64,000 nucleotides of DNA from Lumnitzera littorea (taxonomy: Eukaryota; Streptophyta; Magnoliopsida; Myrtales; Combretaceae), in assembly GCA_024138015.1 (NCBI GenBank), contig JAMXBB010000007.1, positions 83,195,293-83,259,292 on the forward strand. Direction: 5' to 3'. This document shows, one piece after another, positions 20,139 to 31,700 of this stretch (within the stretch, counting starts at the first letter, position 1; each line of letters opens with the position of its first letter). The notes beneath the pieces were generated by a model, which saw nothing but the letters and a program-made list of their open reading frames with translations, searched no databases and was not told where the DNA came from. Made by a program: the position numbers and the translations under genes.

Positions 20139-23100
20139 TGTTATGACCTACTATATTTTCGTACTCTTAATTGAATAAGTAGTTAACTTGTAAATAGTAG
20201 TTAAGCTTTTATTTTATAATTATGCTAGATCTAATCATATATACAATTTATCAATTGATATATAATATCAGATAATTAAAATTAACAATCCAACAATTAT
20301 TAATTCAAAACAATAAAGAAATGTAATTAGATTAATGAAAACTAGCAATCATAAATTAAAATTGAAAGAAAAATAATTACATAAGAGTTCAAGGTTTACA
20401 ATATTCAAATACTAATCTAACTATTCTAAAACATCAAAGAGAAATCAAAGAAAGACATGAACAGGAAAAAGAAAGAGGGTTAAGAGGACAAACCTTTTGG
20501 TTCTTTAAAAAACCTTACCTCTAATTTAATGTATGAATGAATGATTAATCGTAATTCTCTATTATAAGGGCTTTATGTCTATTTTATGCCTAAGGAATTT
20601 CATAAGGCTTGAAAATTTGAGAAATTTGTAAGGCATAAGTATGATTACGACCATGAATCTTAGCTATAATTCTTAATTGTATTCTTCTTTTGATCTTAAA
20701 ATTCAAAATTTGGGAAATGTGGGGTTTATGGTAAAAGATTACAATGATTATGATTCTATCCACATTTAAATTTCAATTTCTCCCTTCTTTTAACTCATGA
20801 CCTTTATTCAGGATCATTGATCTTGAGCATAATCCTTATCTATGTAAACCCTGCAAGTTTTCAATAATCGAAAGTGGAGTCGGATAAGAGAGTTACTGGA
20901 TGATGCCTAGAAACACTTAAACATAATAATGGGAACCCTAAATAAAAAAAAAAAAATCAAACCTTAAACGTTAAGCTAAAACCCTAGAGGAAATAAAACC
21001 TTAAAACCCTAACTATACGTGAAAAACCTTAATACTAAAAAAACCTTAGAATGAGAACAAAACCCTAAGAAGACTGCTAAACCCCAATTGGATAACTAAA
21101 AACCTTAATACAATGAAGAAACCTTAATCATAAGGTTTTATCAATCACTAAAAGTAATCGAATTCACTAAGCACCTAAAACCCTAAGTTTCGAGTACGTC
21201 ATGAATCTAATAACTATAAGCAGACACCAAACCCTAAGGAAAACCCTAGGTCCCACATATAGAACACTTAGACTAACTATAGTGAAGCAACAAAACATGA
21301 CAAAATCATAAACTTGCCTTGATTACACTTAACTAACTTAATCATACTTAATCACTATTAATTACCATAAGAAACCTTAATCCATAGCCAACCTCAATTA
21401 CATCTTAATTAACAATGAGTCAAACACAATTAAGGACTACAGGACAATGTATTAATGAGCATCAAAATATCATATACTTTTAGTAGATAAGATCCTTCTC
21501 ATTTAAGTAATAAAGCACCTAAGTGCATGGTTCCAAAAAAAAGCCATGGCCTTCACTTCCCAACTCACACATACATTATCTACCCCCTCAAATCCACACA
21601 CATAAGCCCCTTCACTACCAACTAACATCTACTCCACCACCATACCCCAAAACCATCGATCACCCTTGAAAAAGTAACACAATGCTCCTAACTTTGATAA
21701 GTGGTTAGGGTAGGTTTTTCATTGTTTTTCCTTTGGTTTCATGTTAGTATCTTGCATTTTAGTCATTCACACCTTTATGTACAGCCATGACTTAGGAATT
21801 TAAGGTCTTTTTGTGAAGAGTAAGCATGATTAATGAAAGAAAAATACTCTTTAGTTAGAGTTTCAACATCAATATGTAGAGAAGTTAAGTGTCTTGTTAG
21901 TTCTAGAGCAAAATCAACAAGAAAAACACTAAGCCCCCACTTACCTAAGTATGTTGCCCCCTTTAAGGACCCTCACTTCACTTGTCATCATCATATTATG
22001 TTATAATAATGGCCATAAGTAAGTGAAATGTGGTTTTGATTAAGGAAAATACTTTAAAACAACTAAAACAAGTGTTATATGGGGAAAAGAATGGAAACCT
22101 TAGGAACCTTAAGTTGCTCACCACTTTCATGAGGAATTGAAACTAATAATTTTTTATTTATTAACTTAATGACAAGATTATTTAATGCTAAGTATGATTT
22201 AGGACTTGATTAATCAAGTTAAGTAAGGTAATAAGGGGTTAGGGCTCTAAACTAACTTAGTTAGTGATTAGGCTTTAAAAATGGTATTAAATGCCACCTT
22301 AGTGACTAAGACTAGATTTGTAACCTTAGATAAAAGGGACCAAACTTAAGGCTAATAGTGGGTTGAAGCCCAAAAATATAGATAGGATTGGACTTAATGC
22401 CTTATATTGCAAAATGGACCCAAAAAGCCTCAAAACACCCAAGATTAAGGCCTAATAGTTGAGTGACCAGATCTAGAACCAATCTTAAAAGACTCATAAG
22501 AGGGAATACAAGAGGCCTACTAAGCTCCAAGGCCTATTAAAGATGCCTAATATAAGCCCTTTAGTAAGTTAGGGTCTTAAACTAAGGTAAAGAGCCTGAT
22601 TAGGCCTACAAGAGCCATAACAAGGCCTAAATTGGAAACAAAAAGTTTTAGGCAAAAAAACCTCACTTAAAATACTAAAAAGGAAGGCCAAAATGTTAAG
22701 TACAAGGCCCAATACCAAAAACTAAGTCCAAAGCTTAAAATTAGGCTCAAACACTAAAGTGATTAAACTAATATCTTGGGCTAATGAACTAATCGAGCCC
22801 AAATCAAAACATTACCAATGAAAACGCCCAAAAATGACCACCCCCTCCCCCCAAATGAAAGAACACTCAAAAAATGATGAAAAAGAACTATAGGATCATT
22901 AAAATGAACTTAAAACAAAGAAGTTATGGCAAAAATACAAAAGTAGATAAGACAAAGATTTAAGACAAGAAAGAGTAGATAGTTTGTATAAATAGAATAC
23001 TTATATGCCTTAATTATATTCTTTAGGTGACATAAACCCTGAGATTGATGCAATCGAAGATTACTGTGACTGTTAGACTTCCTGGCTAAGTAAGTATACC

Positions 23101-24255
23101 AACCTTTGTCTTATTTTGCTTGTGCTTATAGTGTAGAGCACTATTTAATTATATAAACATATGAATTGATTATTTTTGGGGTTTGGGTTATATACATGCA
23201 CTTGAATTTGTTATACTTGCTTGTTAAGACATAATAATATATCAAAAACCTAGAATTGGTTGTCGTATTAGTAAATAGGGTTTTTAGAGTGTTTGCTATA
23301 TATTTGGTTAGTCACCCGTAAGCTAGAATAATATATTATTTTACATTAATGTAAATCGATCATGCATAACATATTTTTGCATTATTATGAAAGGGCATCA
23401 GTATTACGTAGTGGAGCAAGGGATCATGTATTTTAGATCCATTTTGATATATGTTATTGTTGTTATCGTACAAAGTACTTGTATAATATGTTTTTGCCTC
23501 AACCTTTGGGATCTACATAGTTTTAGGGATTACTATCCTTTACTTGAGGCTGAGCCTTTTATGTTGCTTTGGGTCTACTAAGGAACAAATTATGCTTAAT
23601 TGGACAATAGATGTAGAGACTTGGGTCTTGATGTGTTTAAATACTTCCCAACTTAAGCAATGGTGAGTGTAAAACTGTGCTTTACACTGTTGTCGGCAGG
23701 CCGTGTCTGATGTATACGTCTCATATGCTTGTTTGCATTGCATATATGTATCTAATTAACTTGCTTGTTGATAGGATAAAAAGGTTACTCACTAAGCAGT
23801 TATAGTTTACACCCTTATAGTTTGTTATTACAGCGAGATCTTTAGTTAGTGTTGGGCCGTGGAATGCTTAAGGTTAGTACTACTGGCATTGAGATTGTCA
23901 ATGAGATGAAGAGAGCACAAGTGGTTACTTATATGATATTTAGACTCTTTAAACTCATTTGTATCTTTTAGTATTTTGAGTAGCATATACTACTGATTTT
24001 ATTTTATTTTGGACTTGTAAGACTTAACTGAGGAATGTTTGACCTTGTTAGTTATAACAGGCCTATTTATGACGATTTAACTTACATTTAATGCTTTATT
24101 ATTGCTTGATACGTGTCTCTAGGTGGTAGTTGAGATTGTATAGATACCTTATGTAGTGTGTTGAAGGTTCCTGATTGAAAGTGGTATTGATCTCGAATCT
24201 TCCTCTTTTACATGGCAATATTGCCACAACTTAACCACCCCTTCGAGTTATGACA
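20139..24255 (+). repeat. LTR-like repeat, right arm of the inverted pair (about 4.1 kb)
   Basis: The proposed ends are TGTTATGACC (20139) and GAGTTATGACA (24255), with TG/CA termini. TATAAATAG at 22987-22995 would be its promoter. Segment 20810-23700 aligns in inverted orientation with 7700-9365 and 12540-14060. The flanks (GGCAT and ATCCA) do not match, so it is not a clean solo LTR; it may be one LTR of a deleted element. No coding domain lies inside: the frames at 23387-23743 on both strands are short and unrelated to any family I know. Confidence 0.5.
22987..22995 (+). promoter_or_regulatory. TATA box of the right-arm LTR-like repeat
   Basis: TATAAATAG, about 2.85 kb from the proposed LTR start. 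The left arm carries only a degraded counterpart. Confidence 0.4.
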
Positions 24256-24421
24256 ATCCAACCTTCACAATTCATTCATTTCAACTTTAAATCACATGAA
24301 ACTTAGTAAAGTCAAAATAAAACTAAATTAAACCTCAAAATCACTCAAAACACCTGAGACATATATAAGAGCATTATAAAAGTCACCTATGAAAATAGGT
24401 AAAAATAGGCACTATCAACGT

Positions 24422-24945
24422 GCCATCTACTACTTGAGTAAGAAATTCACCATAGGAAAGTAGAAATATACTAAGGTAGAGAGGACTTGCGGTACACTAG
24501 TATGGATCATACATCGGTTGTATCAATATACTCTATACAACTAAAAAATTATTCACAAAAATGATAATTTAAGATACTTATCAATGAAACTAGCCTCAAT
24601 TGGAAGAATCTCCAAATGGCAAATACTTCTATACAAATGTCACACTACTTATGTGATATAAAATCAATAAAATGACAAGCAATCATCATCTAGTTGGTAG
24701 ATTTACCAATAGAAAAGGAATCCTAAGAGACATAAGCATTATTCCCTAATGAGCAAATTTGACAAAAGAGAACAAATTTAAAATCAAGCAAAGCCAGAAG
24801 ATGTATTTTGACTGTGCAACCAAAATTTGTAGATGTGGGATCGAGGTAATGTTAATTTCCTTGAAGAAGAATATTTCCCCGTAGCAGCTAAGTTAATATT
24901 ACACTATATAAACAACATAGTCGAGTATATAAAGTATCTTTCTTT
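24422..24945 (+). pseudogene. Tat-lineage remnant: first RNase H plus start of the second RNase H
   Basis: Plus-strand translation from 24422 gives AIYYLSKKFT, then KVERTCGTLVW, then NDNLRYLSMKLASIGRISKWQ, the end of the standard Ty3 RNase H, with several stops. At about 24800-24945 a second block reads CRCGIEVMLIS and, after a frameshift, EEYFPVAAKLI and NNIVEY, which match the archaeal-type RNase H (the same order as at 1290-1964 in this window). It is a third, short, heavily decayed copy of a dual-RNase-H element. No integrase or LTR is next to it. Confidence 0.75.
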
Positions 24946-26440
24946 TTTTAGTTTTTGAGGGTAGTATCTTTTAAAAATAGTAATAGTAATAGTCTCTCTC
25001 TCTTTTTTTTTTTTTAATATTAGAATCAAGTTTTAGTTTGCTTAAAATTTGAGTCATGCTTAAAATTTGGAAAAGCGAGCTATGATTAGCTTAATCCCTT
25101 TAGGTATGTGAACATCTAGAATGGAGCAACATGAATGGACAAAAGAATTCCTTTAACCATAACTAAGTTGATATCACATTTATAGTTATTTTTTTTTTAA
25201 GAAATAAATCCTCAAGAGAAAATTTTATATGGTAGCATTATCACTCTAAATTTTGAAGCCTCCATATCCATTTTTCAATTTATTGAGTATATTAATGTCC
25301 CATTGAACTTCTCTCCACCAAAAGTCTTACTTCATTCAATTAAAGCCCTAATTTAGCTAATAAAAGTTGATTAGAAGCAAAACATAACTTTTAAATTGAC
25401 TACAATTGTAAGTTAAACTTCATCAAATGATTTTAATTAAAAAATGTGCATTTTGTCATATGTACTTTGATTGGATAAAGCACTTTACCCAACTAAAGTC
25501 CACTTTACCTATGTAGGATTATAGTATAAATACCATTTTTAAGATCTAAAACCTTCACCAATCCTCTTAAGTCAAGTGTCAATTAAGATAGGTTACTTTT
25601 TGTTTGATGCATGATTTAGATGCTTAGGCTTTTATTGTATCTAGTTTGTAATTATGGTTATTGATATCACTTGTTTAAGTTAGTTTTTCTCATTTTCTCC
25701 CTTTAGATTTTGTCAAATCTATGTGTTTTCTCTTTTAAATTTTCTGCCTTTACCATTTTGGTCTCTTTTTTACATATCCATCAACTATCCTAAAATATTT
25801 TGAGAAAAAAATATTAAAATATATATTACAATAATCTAATTTACTAATATTGAGGGTAAATGGGTAATTTTGCAAAATTATTAACTTTTTCTATATTTAT
25901 CATCTCAAATTTTTCTACTTCTTAATAGAGATGATTTATTAAAAAGTAAGCGAATGTATCGAGAAACATAATTTGTATGATAATGATTATACGTTTTTCG
26001 TTGTGAAATTTGTGAGTAGATGAATTACCATTGTTCGCTTATATGTTTCATACATTTAATATTTTTATATGTGCACACTAATAGTTAAAGTGTAAAAGAT
26101 TTTTTAGCATGATACCTCTTAAAACTTAACATTTCATAATCAAATTCCTTTAATTGCCCTTTAGACCTTAAGATCAGAAGTATGTGTTTTATGTTATAAA
26201 CAATGAAAAGAAAATTCAAGTTAAATAGTAAATTTTTCTTTTCTTTGATAATTTTTACTTTCCTATTCATCATGTTCTCCATTTTAAGAAATGAGACCAA
26301 ATTTCAACAAATTTAATGTGTGGAAATCTAAAGAATTGCTAACCCTTAAGGTAGTTTCTATATATAACATGTTAAAATCTCTTTTATTTTAGATACAATA
26401 ATTTCTAACTAATATTCCAAAATCACCATCTTCATCAAAA
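24946..26440. other. Unassigned AT-rich sequence
   Basis: No conserved frame or element end was recognised. There are short pyrimidine runs (CT and T tracts at about 24990-25016 and 25190-25200). A minus-strand frame at 26085-26300 has low-complexity Lys/Asn/Ile composition and no family resemblance. Confidence 0.5.
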
Positions 26441-26625
26441 TTATAATAAGAGGAAAATGCAAAAACCTCCCCTAAACCTTAATTTTGGTATTACTATTTA
26501 TCAATTTATTAAAGTTTAGAAAATTAAAAACCTCATTTTAAAAGTTCAGAATGTCAATTTGCATCTAAGTAAAAGTTTGGAGTAGGGGGTGGTTTGGGGG
26601 GTTTCGCATTTTCCCTTTATTATAA
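26441..26625. mobile_element. 185-bp fold-back element (MITE-like)
   Basis: The left end TTATAATAAGAGGAAAATGC is the near-exact reverse complement of the right end, GCATTTTCCCTTTATTATAA. The pairing continues inward through AAAACC and the CCCCTAAACC / GGTTTGGGG block. The whole would form a long hairpin. Target duplications beyond the inverted ends were not resolved. Confidence 0.6.
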
Positions 26626-27725
26626 TACTGATAGATAGTGGACCTACATTTACATGTGCTTAAAGAGATAAATATGTCAAGAATTATCTATTAATTGAAT
26701 TACTTGAAAAAACCCGTATAAGAGATCCATATATTATTTAAGTTTTATATTCCTAGTATGTAATTATATCAGTTAGGCAGTGAAAAGAGTAATTTGAGAA
26801 AAAGTAGAGATCATAAATGAGTAGAAAACAAATTAATTTATGGAAGTAAAAGTTTCATTGCATAAAATGGAAAGTGAAGAAAATAGAAAATTGTAACTAA
26901 TACACTAAAAGTGGATTCATCTGTTTTAACAATATACTAAAGGGCCTTGTACAAGTAATATGTGTATTAAATAAAAAATTTCAACTACTTATATTGAATA
27001 TTAAATGAATATGGAATGAATTTAGAATAATTCTTTTATGTTATTTGTCTCATGGGAAAGAAATCCCCGCTACACTTTATTAATTCACGCACATTTAATT
27101 ATATATTAAAAAATATAGAATTAAATGGAATATTTGAACTTAATAACGTAGATAAAATCATAATTGATGAGTTGTTTTAAATTTAAAAAAAAGACCACCA
27201 TAAAATATAGATACCATTAGAATATTTGATAATACTGGAATATTAGAATTTAGATTTTAAAAGTCATTAATGATGATAGCAGAAAGCAGTGGAATGTGTT
27301 TTATGGGTTAAAAAAAAAAAAAAGATGAGTGCTTGTGTGTAAAGCGGGTTAGCAGCATAATGGTTTAAGGACGTTGTCTGTACTTCCAAAATCAATCTTC
27401 CAATAATATTTCATATTTTTCCAAAATCATCGTAGACATCTTTAATAGTATAGAGAAAGAAGTAAAAAAGCACATTAAGCTTTAAACATAAATAGATAAG
27501 ATAGTTTTTTGAATGTTAATTTCGATGTCGAGATAAATAACATTCATATTAAGTTAATGAAAAATCTCAATAAGGATCTTTTAACTTATTAATTTATTTT
27601 GTATTTTCTTTACTAAAACTTCAATTAATCGACAATGTTTTTACCTTATTTATAAATACTTAAAACCTTCTTTATAATAAAATCTATGGAAAATTAAAAG
27701 TGTATATATATATAAGATATTGGAA
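26626..27725. other. Unassigned AT-rich sequence upstream of the helicase gene
   Basis: No frame, repeat boundary or RNA gene recognised. A run of A is near 27310-27323. Confidence 0.5.
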
Positions 27726-27729
27726 TAAA

Positions 27730-28065
27730 GTAACAACTAGTTATCGATGTATTTATATTGTGTGTGTAAAAATTAAATTTTATTTTTTTATATAATAAAA
27801 AATATATTTATTTTAAATTTATAGTAAAATATTTTTTTATTTTTCATTACAAATTCCACTTCTAATATATCTACATCATCTATAGAAATTTTTTTTCAAA
27901 AAATTGCTTAGGGATGGAATGGGAGAAATTATTAAAATTGTGAAGAAATTGACTTTATTGAAAATTGTAAAAGGGAGGACTAAGAAAGGTGGAGAGAGAG
28001 AGAGAAGAAAGTAAAAGAAGATTTCAAAAAGCAGGAAAGAGAAATCGGATGTGGGGACTAGAAAA
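27730..28065 (+). repeat. Dispersed repeat, copy 1 (upstream of the helicase gene)
   Basis: This block matches 30745-31095 in the same direction. Shared phrases in order are ACTAG(T/C)TATCGAT, TGTGTGTAA, ATATTTATTT, TTTATAGTAAAATATTTT, a GA-rich block (AGAGAGAGAG / GGGGGAGAG) and GAGAAAT..ATGTGG. The ends are not sharp. The ACTAG-plus-CGAT start is suggestive of a Helitron-type terminus but does not prove one. Confidence 0.65.
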
Positions 28066-28439
28066 TAAAGATGGAGAAAAAGTTTTCAAAATATATATTG
28101 TATATTAATAAATTAATAAATATATTTATTTTTATATTTCAAACAATCTAATTTATTATTGATTTTTTTTATATATATTTAGATTGAGGATTAAATTATA
28201 ATTTAAAAAAATATCTATGATTTAAAGCCTTATTGGTTTTAATAATATAAAAGATAATAATTGTAATCTAATTTTTATTTTTATTAAATAAGAACTTATG
28301 GTTACATTTCAAAGAATAATTATTCCTTAATTTTTTTCTTATGTACTTTTTTATTTTCTATAAGAATAGGAAAATATTGTTTTAATTTAAACATAACTCA
28401 ATCAAATAATAATCAATATTTTCCTATTATGTTCTTTAT

Positions 28440-28783
28440 AATTTATTGCAATGGCATTTAGGACGGCATTTTCGTCCGTAAACAAAACTTGCAGAGTACG
28501 CCATTCCACGTTGTAGGTGTTCATGATTCCGATTCTCTCTCTCCAAATCTGTTCTGCTACTACACGCTCTGCTACATGGAGGATCACATTTTCTCTCTCC
28601 TCGTCATTGTGTTTCGGCTATACGCCTTGTCTTCTCTCTCTACTTATCTTTTTCCATTCTCTCTCCTCCTTGGTTATATTACATGGACGAACACACACAC
28701 CACACACAACCAGTGATTTATTAGAGTAACCTTTTACTACACTTCAGTATATAGTCATACTCATACACCAAAGAACCAAAAAA
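28440..28783 (+). promoter_or_regulatory. Promoter and 5' untranslated region of the helicase gene (approximate)
   Basis: Base composition changes here from very AT-rich to mixed, with several CT-rich patches (CTCTCTCTCC near 28530, TTTCTCTCTCCTC near 28590, CTTCTCTCTCTAC near 28633), typical of plant core promoters and leaders. A weak TATA-like TTTATAA is at 28435-28441. Several ATGs lie before 28784; whether they fall in the transcript is unknown. The start of transcription cannot be fixed from sequence alone. Confidence 0.4.
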
Positions 28784-31700
28784 ATGGCTTGGATGGAACA
28801 ACCACCCTTCACTGAGTCAACTCGGAAGCCCACTCACCCACACTCTCGCTTTGATGAACGAGTCAACTCTCAACCTACTTGCGGCGGCCGAGGACGTGGA
28901 GGCGGAAAATGGAGAGCACGCCCTAAACCTAACTCTAACGCAATCTCCAACCCTAATTATCCTGCTACCAACTGTGAAGACACAAATGATGGAACTCATC
29001 TCAACTTTGACTCCTATGAGTCGGTTCCGGTGGAAGTGAGCGGTTCGGAGGTGCCCAAACCAGTAAAGCTGTTCGAAGACATAGGTCTAGTGGGTAGTGT
29101 AAGAGATAATATAGAAAGATGTAAATACGTGAAGCCTACACCAATACAAAGGCACGCAATACCGATTGCTTTATCGGGTCGTGACCTTATGGCTTGTGCA
29201 CAAACCGGATCTGGTAAAACGGCAGCATTTTGCTTGCCGATGATACTTGGGGTTTTGCGTAGTAAGGTTGAGAACCGGAATAGGGTTTATAAAGGAAGAT
29301 CTCGTGCTTTACCTGTTGGACTTGTTATTGCCCCTACTAGAGAGCTTTCTTGTCAGGTGCGTTGGAAGGGCAACTCGGTTTAATGCACCCATCTACTACG
29401 ACGATACGTATATGTATATACAAGAGATAATTTCTAAAGTGGGATTTACTTCTTTTTTTTTTTTTTTTGACTTTGGTACGACTTGTTTTACAAATCTTGA
29501 TCATTTTCAGATCTTGAAATTAATGGAAACGTGTTACGATAGTAAACGGGAGTGGATTTTAGGCACTGAAGCTGATAGTTTTCTGGTTTTCCAGTGTTAA
29601 CTGAGCTTGGGTTTCTGTTTGTGTTGTGATTTCATTCGTTAGGTGTTTTATGCTTTAAGGATGTTTCTTTGTTCGGTTGTTTTGTTTTGTAGATATACGA
29701 GGAGGCCAGCAAGTTTGCTTATAAAACTGGGGTTAAAGTTTGTGTTGTGTATGGTGGTGCACCATTTGCTCCGCAGGTAATTACATTTTAGAAGGAACTG
29801 TTTACGCTTTTTTTTATTTTTATTTTTTAATATTGTTCGATAGCATATTCTGTGATGGAGTCTTTCTTTTCATGATGCATTTTTCTTTTACGATAATGAA
29901 TTAGTAACGCATGATATTTTAGGTGATAGTATTATGTGTTTTTCGCGGAAAGCATTTTTGGAAACTTTTCGACGTTAGTTATATTCAAAGATTTAGAATC
30001 GTCAAACGTTTTCTCAGTAATCTCAAGTAACTAGTTGCTTTAAGTGGCTGAGTGATTGTGGGAGGAGAAAGTGGCAGTCGATAGCTGGGGTAGTAATTAT
30101 CCGGTGTGGAAAAATAGTAACGATAAAATGTGGACAACGATTTATTTGATTTACAAAGGAAGAAATCGTTTCTCTTATTGTTGAAATAATCCACCATAAG
30201 CAGTTGCTGTCCGCTGCTGTCAACGAATTCCACCTACCTCTTGAAATTATTAGATATTATATGGCAAATGCAAAGCTTTGATAATAATAAATGTTAAGAA
30301 GAAAAAAAAAAAAATCCGAAAGAGTAGTCTATTAATTTTTCAAATTCAGTCGGTATTGCTTCCATGAACAGATACTGCGATGCAAAGGACTTTTTCTTCT
30401 CGGGTTTTGAGGATTCAGGGGACACGGAGAGGGATTAGAGAGCGAAGATGAAATCACGTATAATGTTGGGGAATTTTAAATTTCGAAGATGAAATCACAT
30501 ATAAGTTACAAACGAGAATTGCAAATGTAAAAGTGGAGGAGAGATAATAGGAAATTTAAGGGGTTAAGAAACCGTAAAGTAGAAGTTATGAAGGTGGAAT
30601 AGGATCTTTTTTGTCAGACGCCAATTTTACACTTATTTTAAAATATTTATAGTTTTAATAAATAGTTTTTAATGTTTGTTTATTTGTCACGAGGGTTAAA
30701 TGGTAATTTTAAAATGGACGGTTATGTAAAAATCTTTTAGCTTTAATAATACTAGCTATCGATACATCTGCATTATGTGTGTAATTATTTTTTTAATTTA
30801 ATGGAAAAAAAGAAATATATATTTATTTCAAGTTTATAGTAAAATATTTTGTATTAACAATTATAATTTTTACTTTTAATGTACCTATATAATTTATAAT
30901 GACTTCTTTTAAAAAATCATATTAATGAAAGAAATTATGAAAATCATGAAAAAAAAAAGGGGAGGGACCTTTATTAAAGATTGTAAAAGAAAAGAGATAA
31001 GAAAGTGGAAGAAAGAAGAAAGGGGGAGAGAAAAAAGTGGAGTGCAGTTTTAGAGAGTGGGAGAGAGAAATTAAATGTGGTTATTGTAAGGAAAGATAAT
31101 TTTTTGCATGATATAAGTTATATATAATTTCATAACATTATTTTAATATTGGTTTTTCTATTAAATAATATTTGATGTTGGTCAAAATAATAATTTTAAT
31201 TATGGCTTAATTATATAAATAAATAAATTGATAGTTTTATTTTAGTTGATATATAAGCTCCAAAGATAAATGTCCTTTAGTGAAGTAAAATAGGTGCCGG
31301 TAATCATTTCTTAAAAAAATTAAAATTTTCTTTTCTATTCAATATTAGATTGTACTGTGGGTGCACTTTTTAATAAAATCCTCTTTTTTATATAAGGTGC
31401 ATTGAGATTACAATAACCAATAGATTTTTCTTGCGTAATTCAATATTAATTTAGATATTGTAAGTTTGGCTTCCCTAGTCTCGTGGCTCTCTATCCGTCC
31501 TAAGTAGAAATCACGGAAATAGAAAGAAATGTTAGGAAATGGTAGAAAGTTTGATGTCTGATATTTAAATTTAGAGAGACAGAAGCAAATGGAATAAAAG
31601 AAATGAATGGAAATTTTTACTCGAGAACCCATTTTATGGAAAAGCATAGTGCCAATTTTTTTCTCTTCAAAAAGAGTTGGTGGAATTGGATGGAAGTAAA

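Noticed and set aside
23387..23743. Cys/aromatic-rich short frames on both strands
   Set aside because: They lie inside the LTR-like repeat, overlap, and the homologous left arm does not keep the frame.
28489..28729. Two overlapping frames just upstream of the helicase start
   Set aside because: They sit in the CT-rich promoter/leader, are Leu/Ser-rich with no homology I recognise, and are better explained as upstream ATGs.
29985..30233. Minus-strand frames in helicase intron 2
   Set aside because: Two different phases over the same bases, low similarity to anything, no context.
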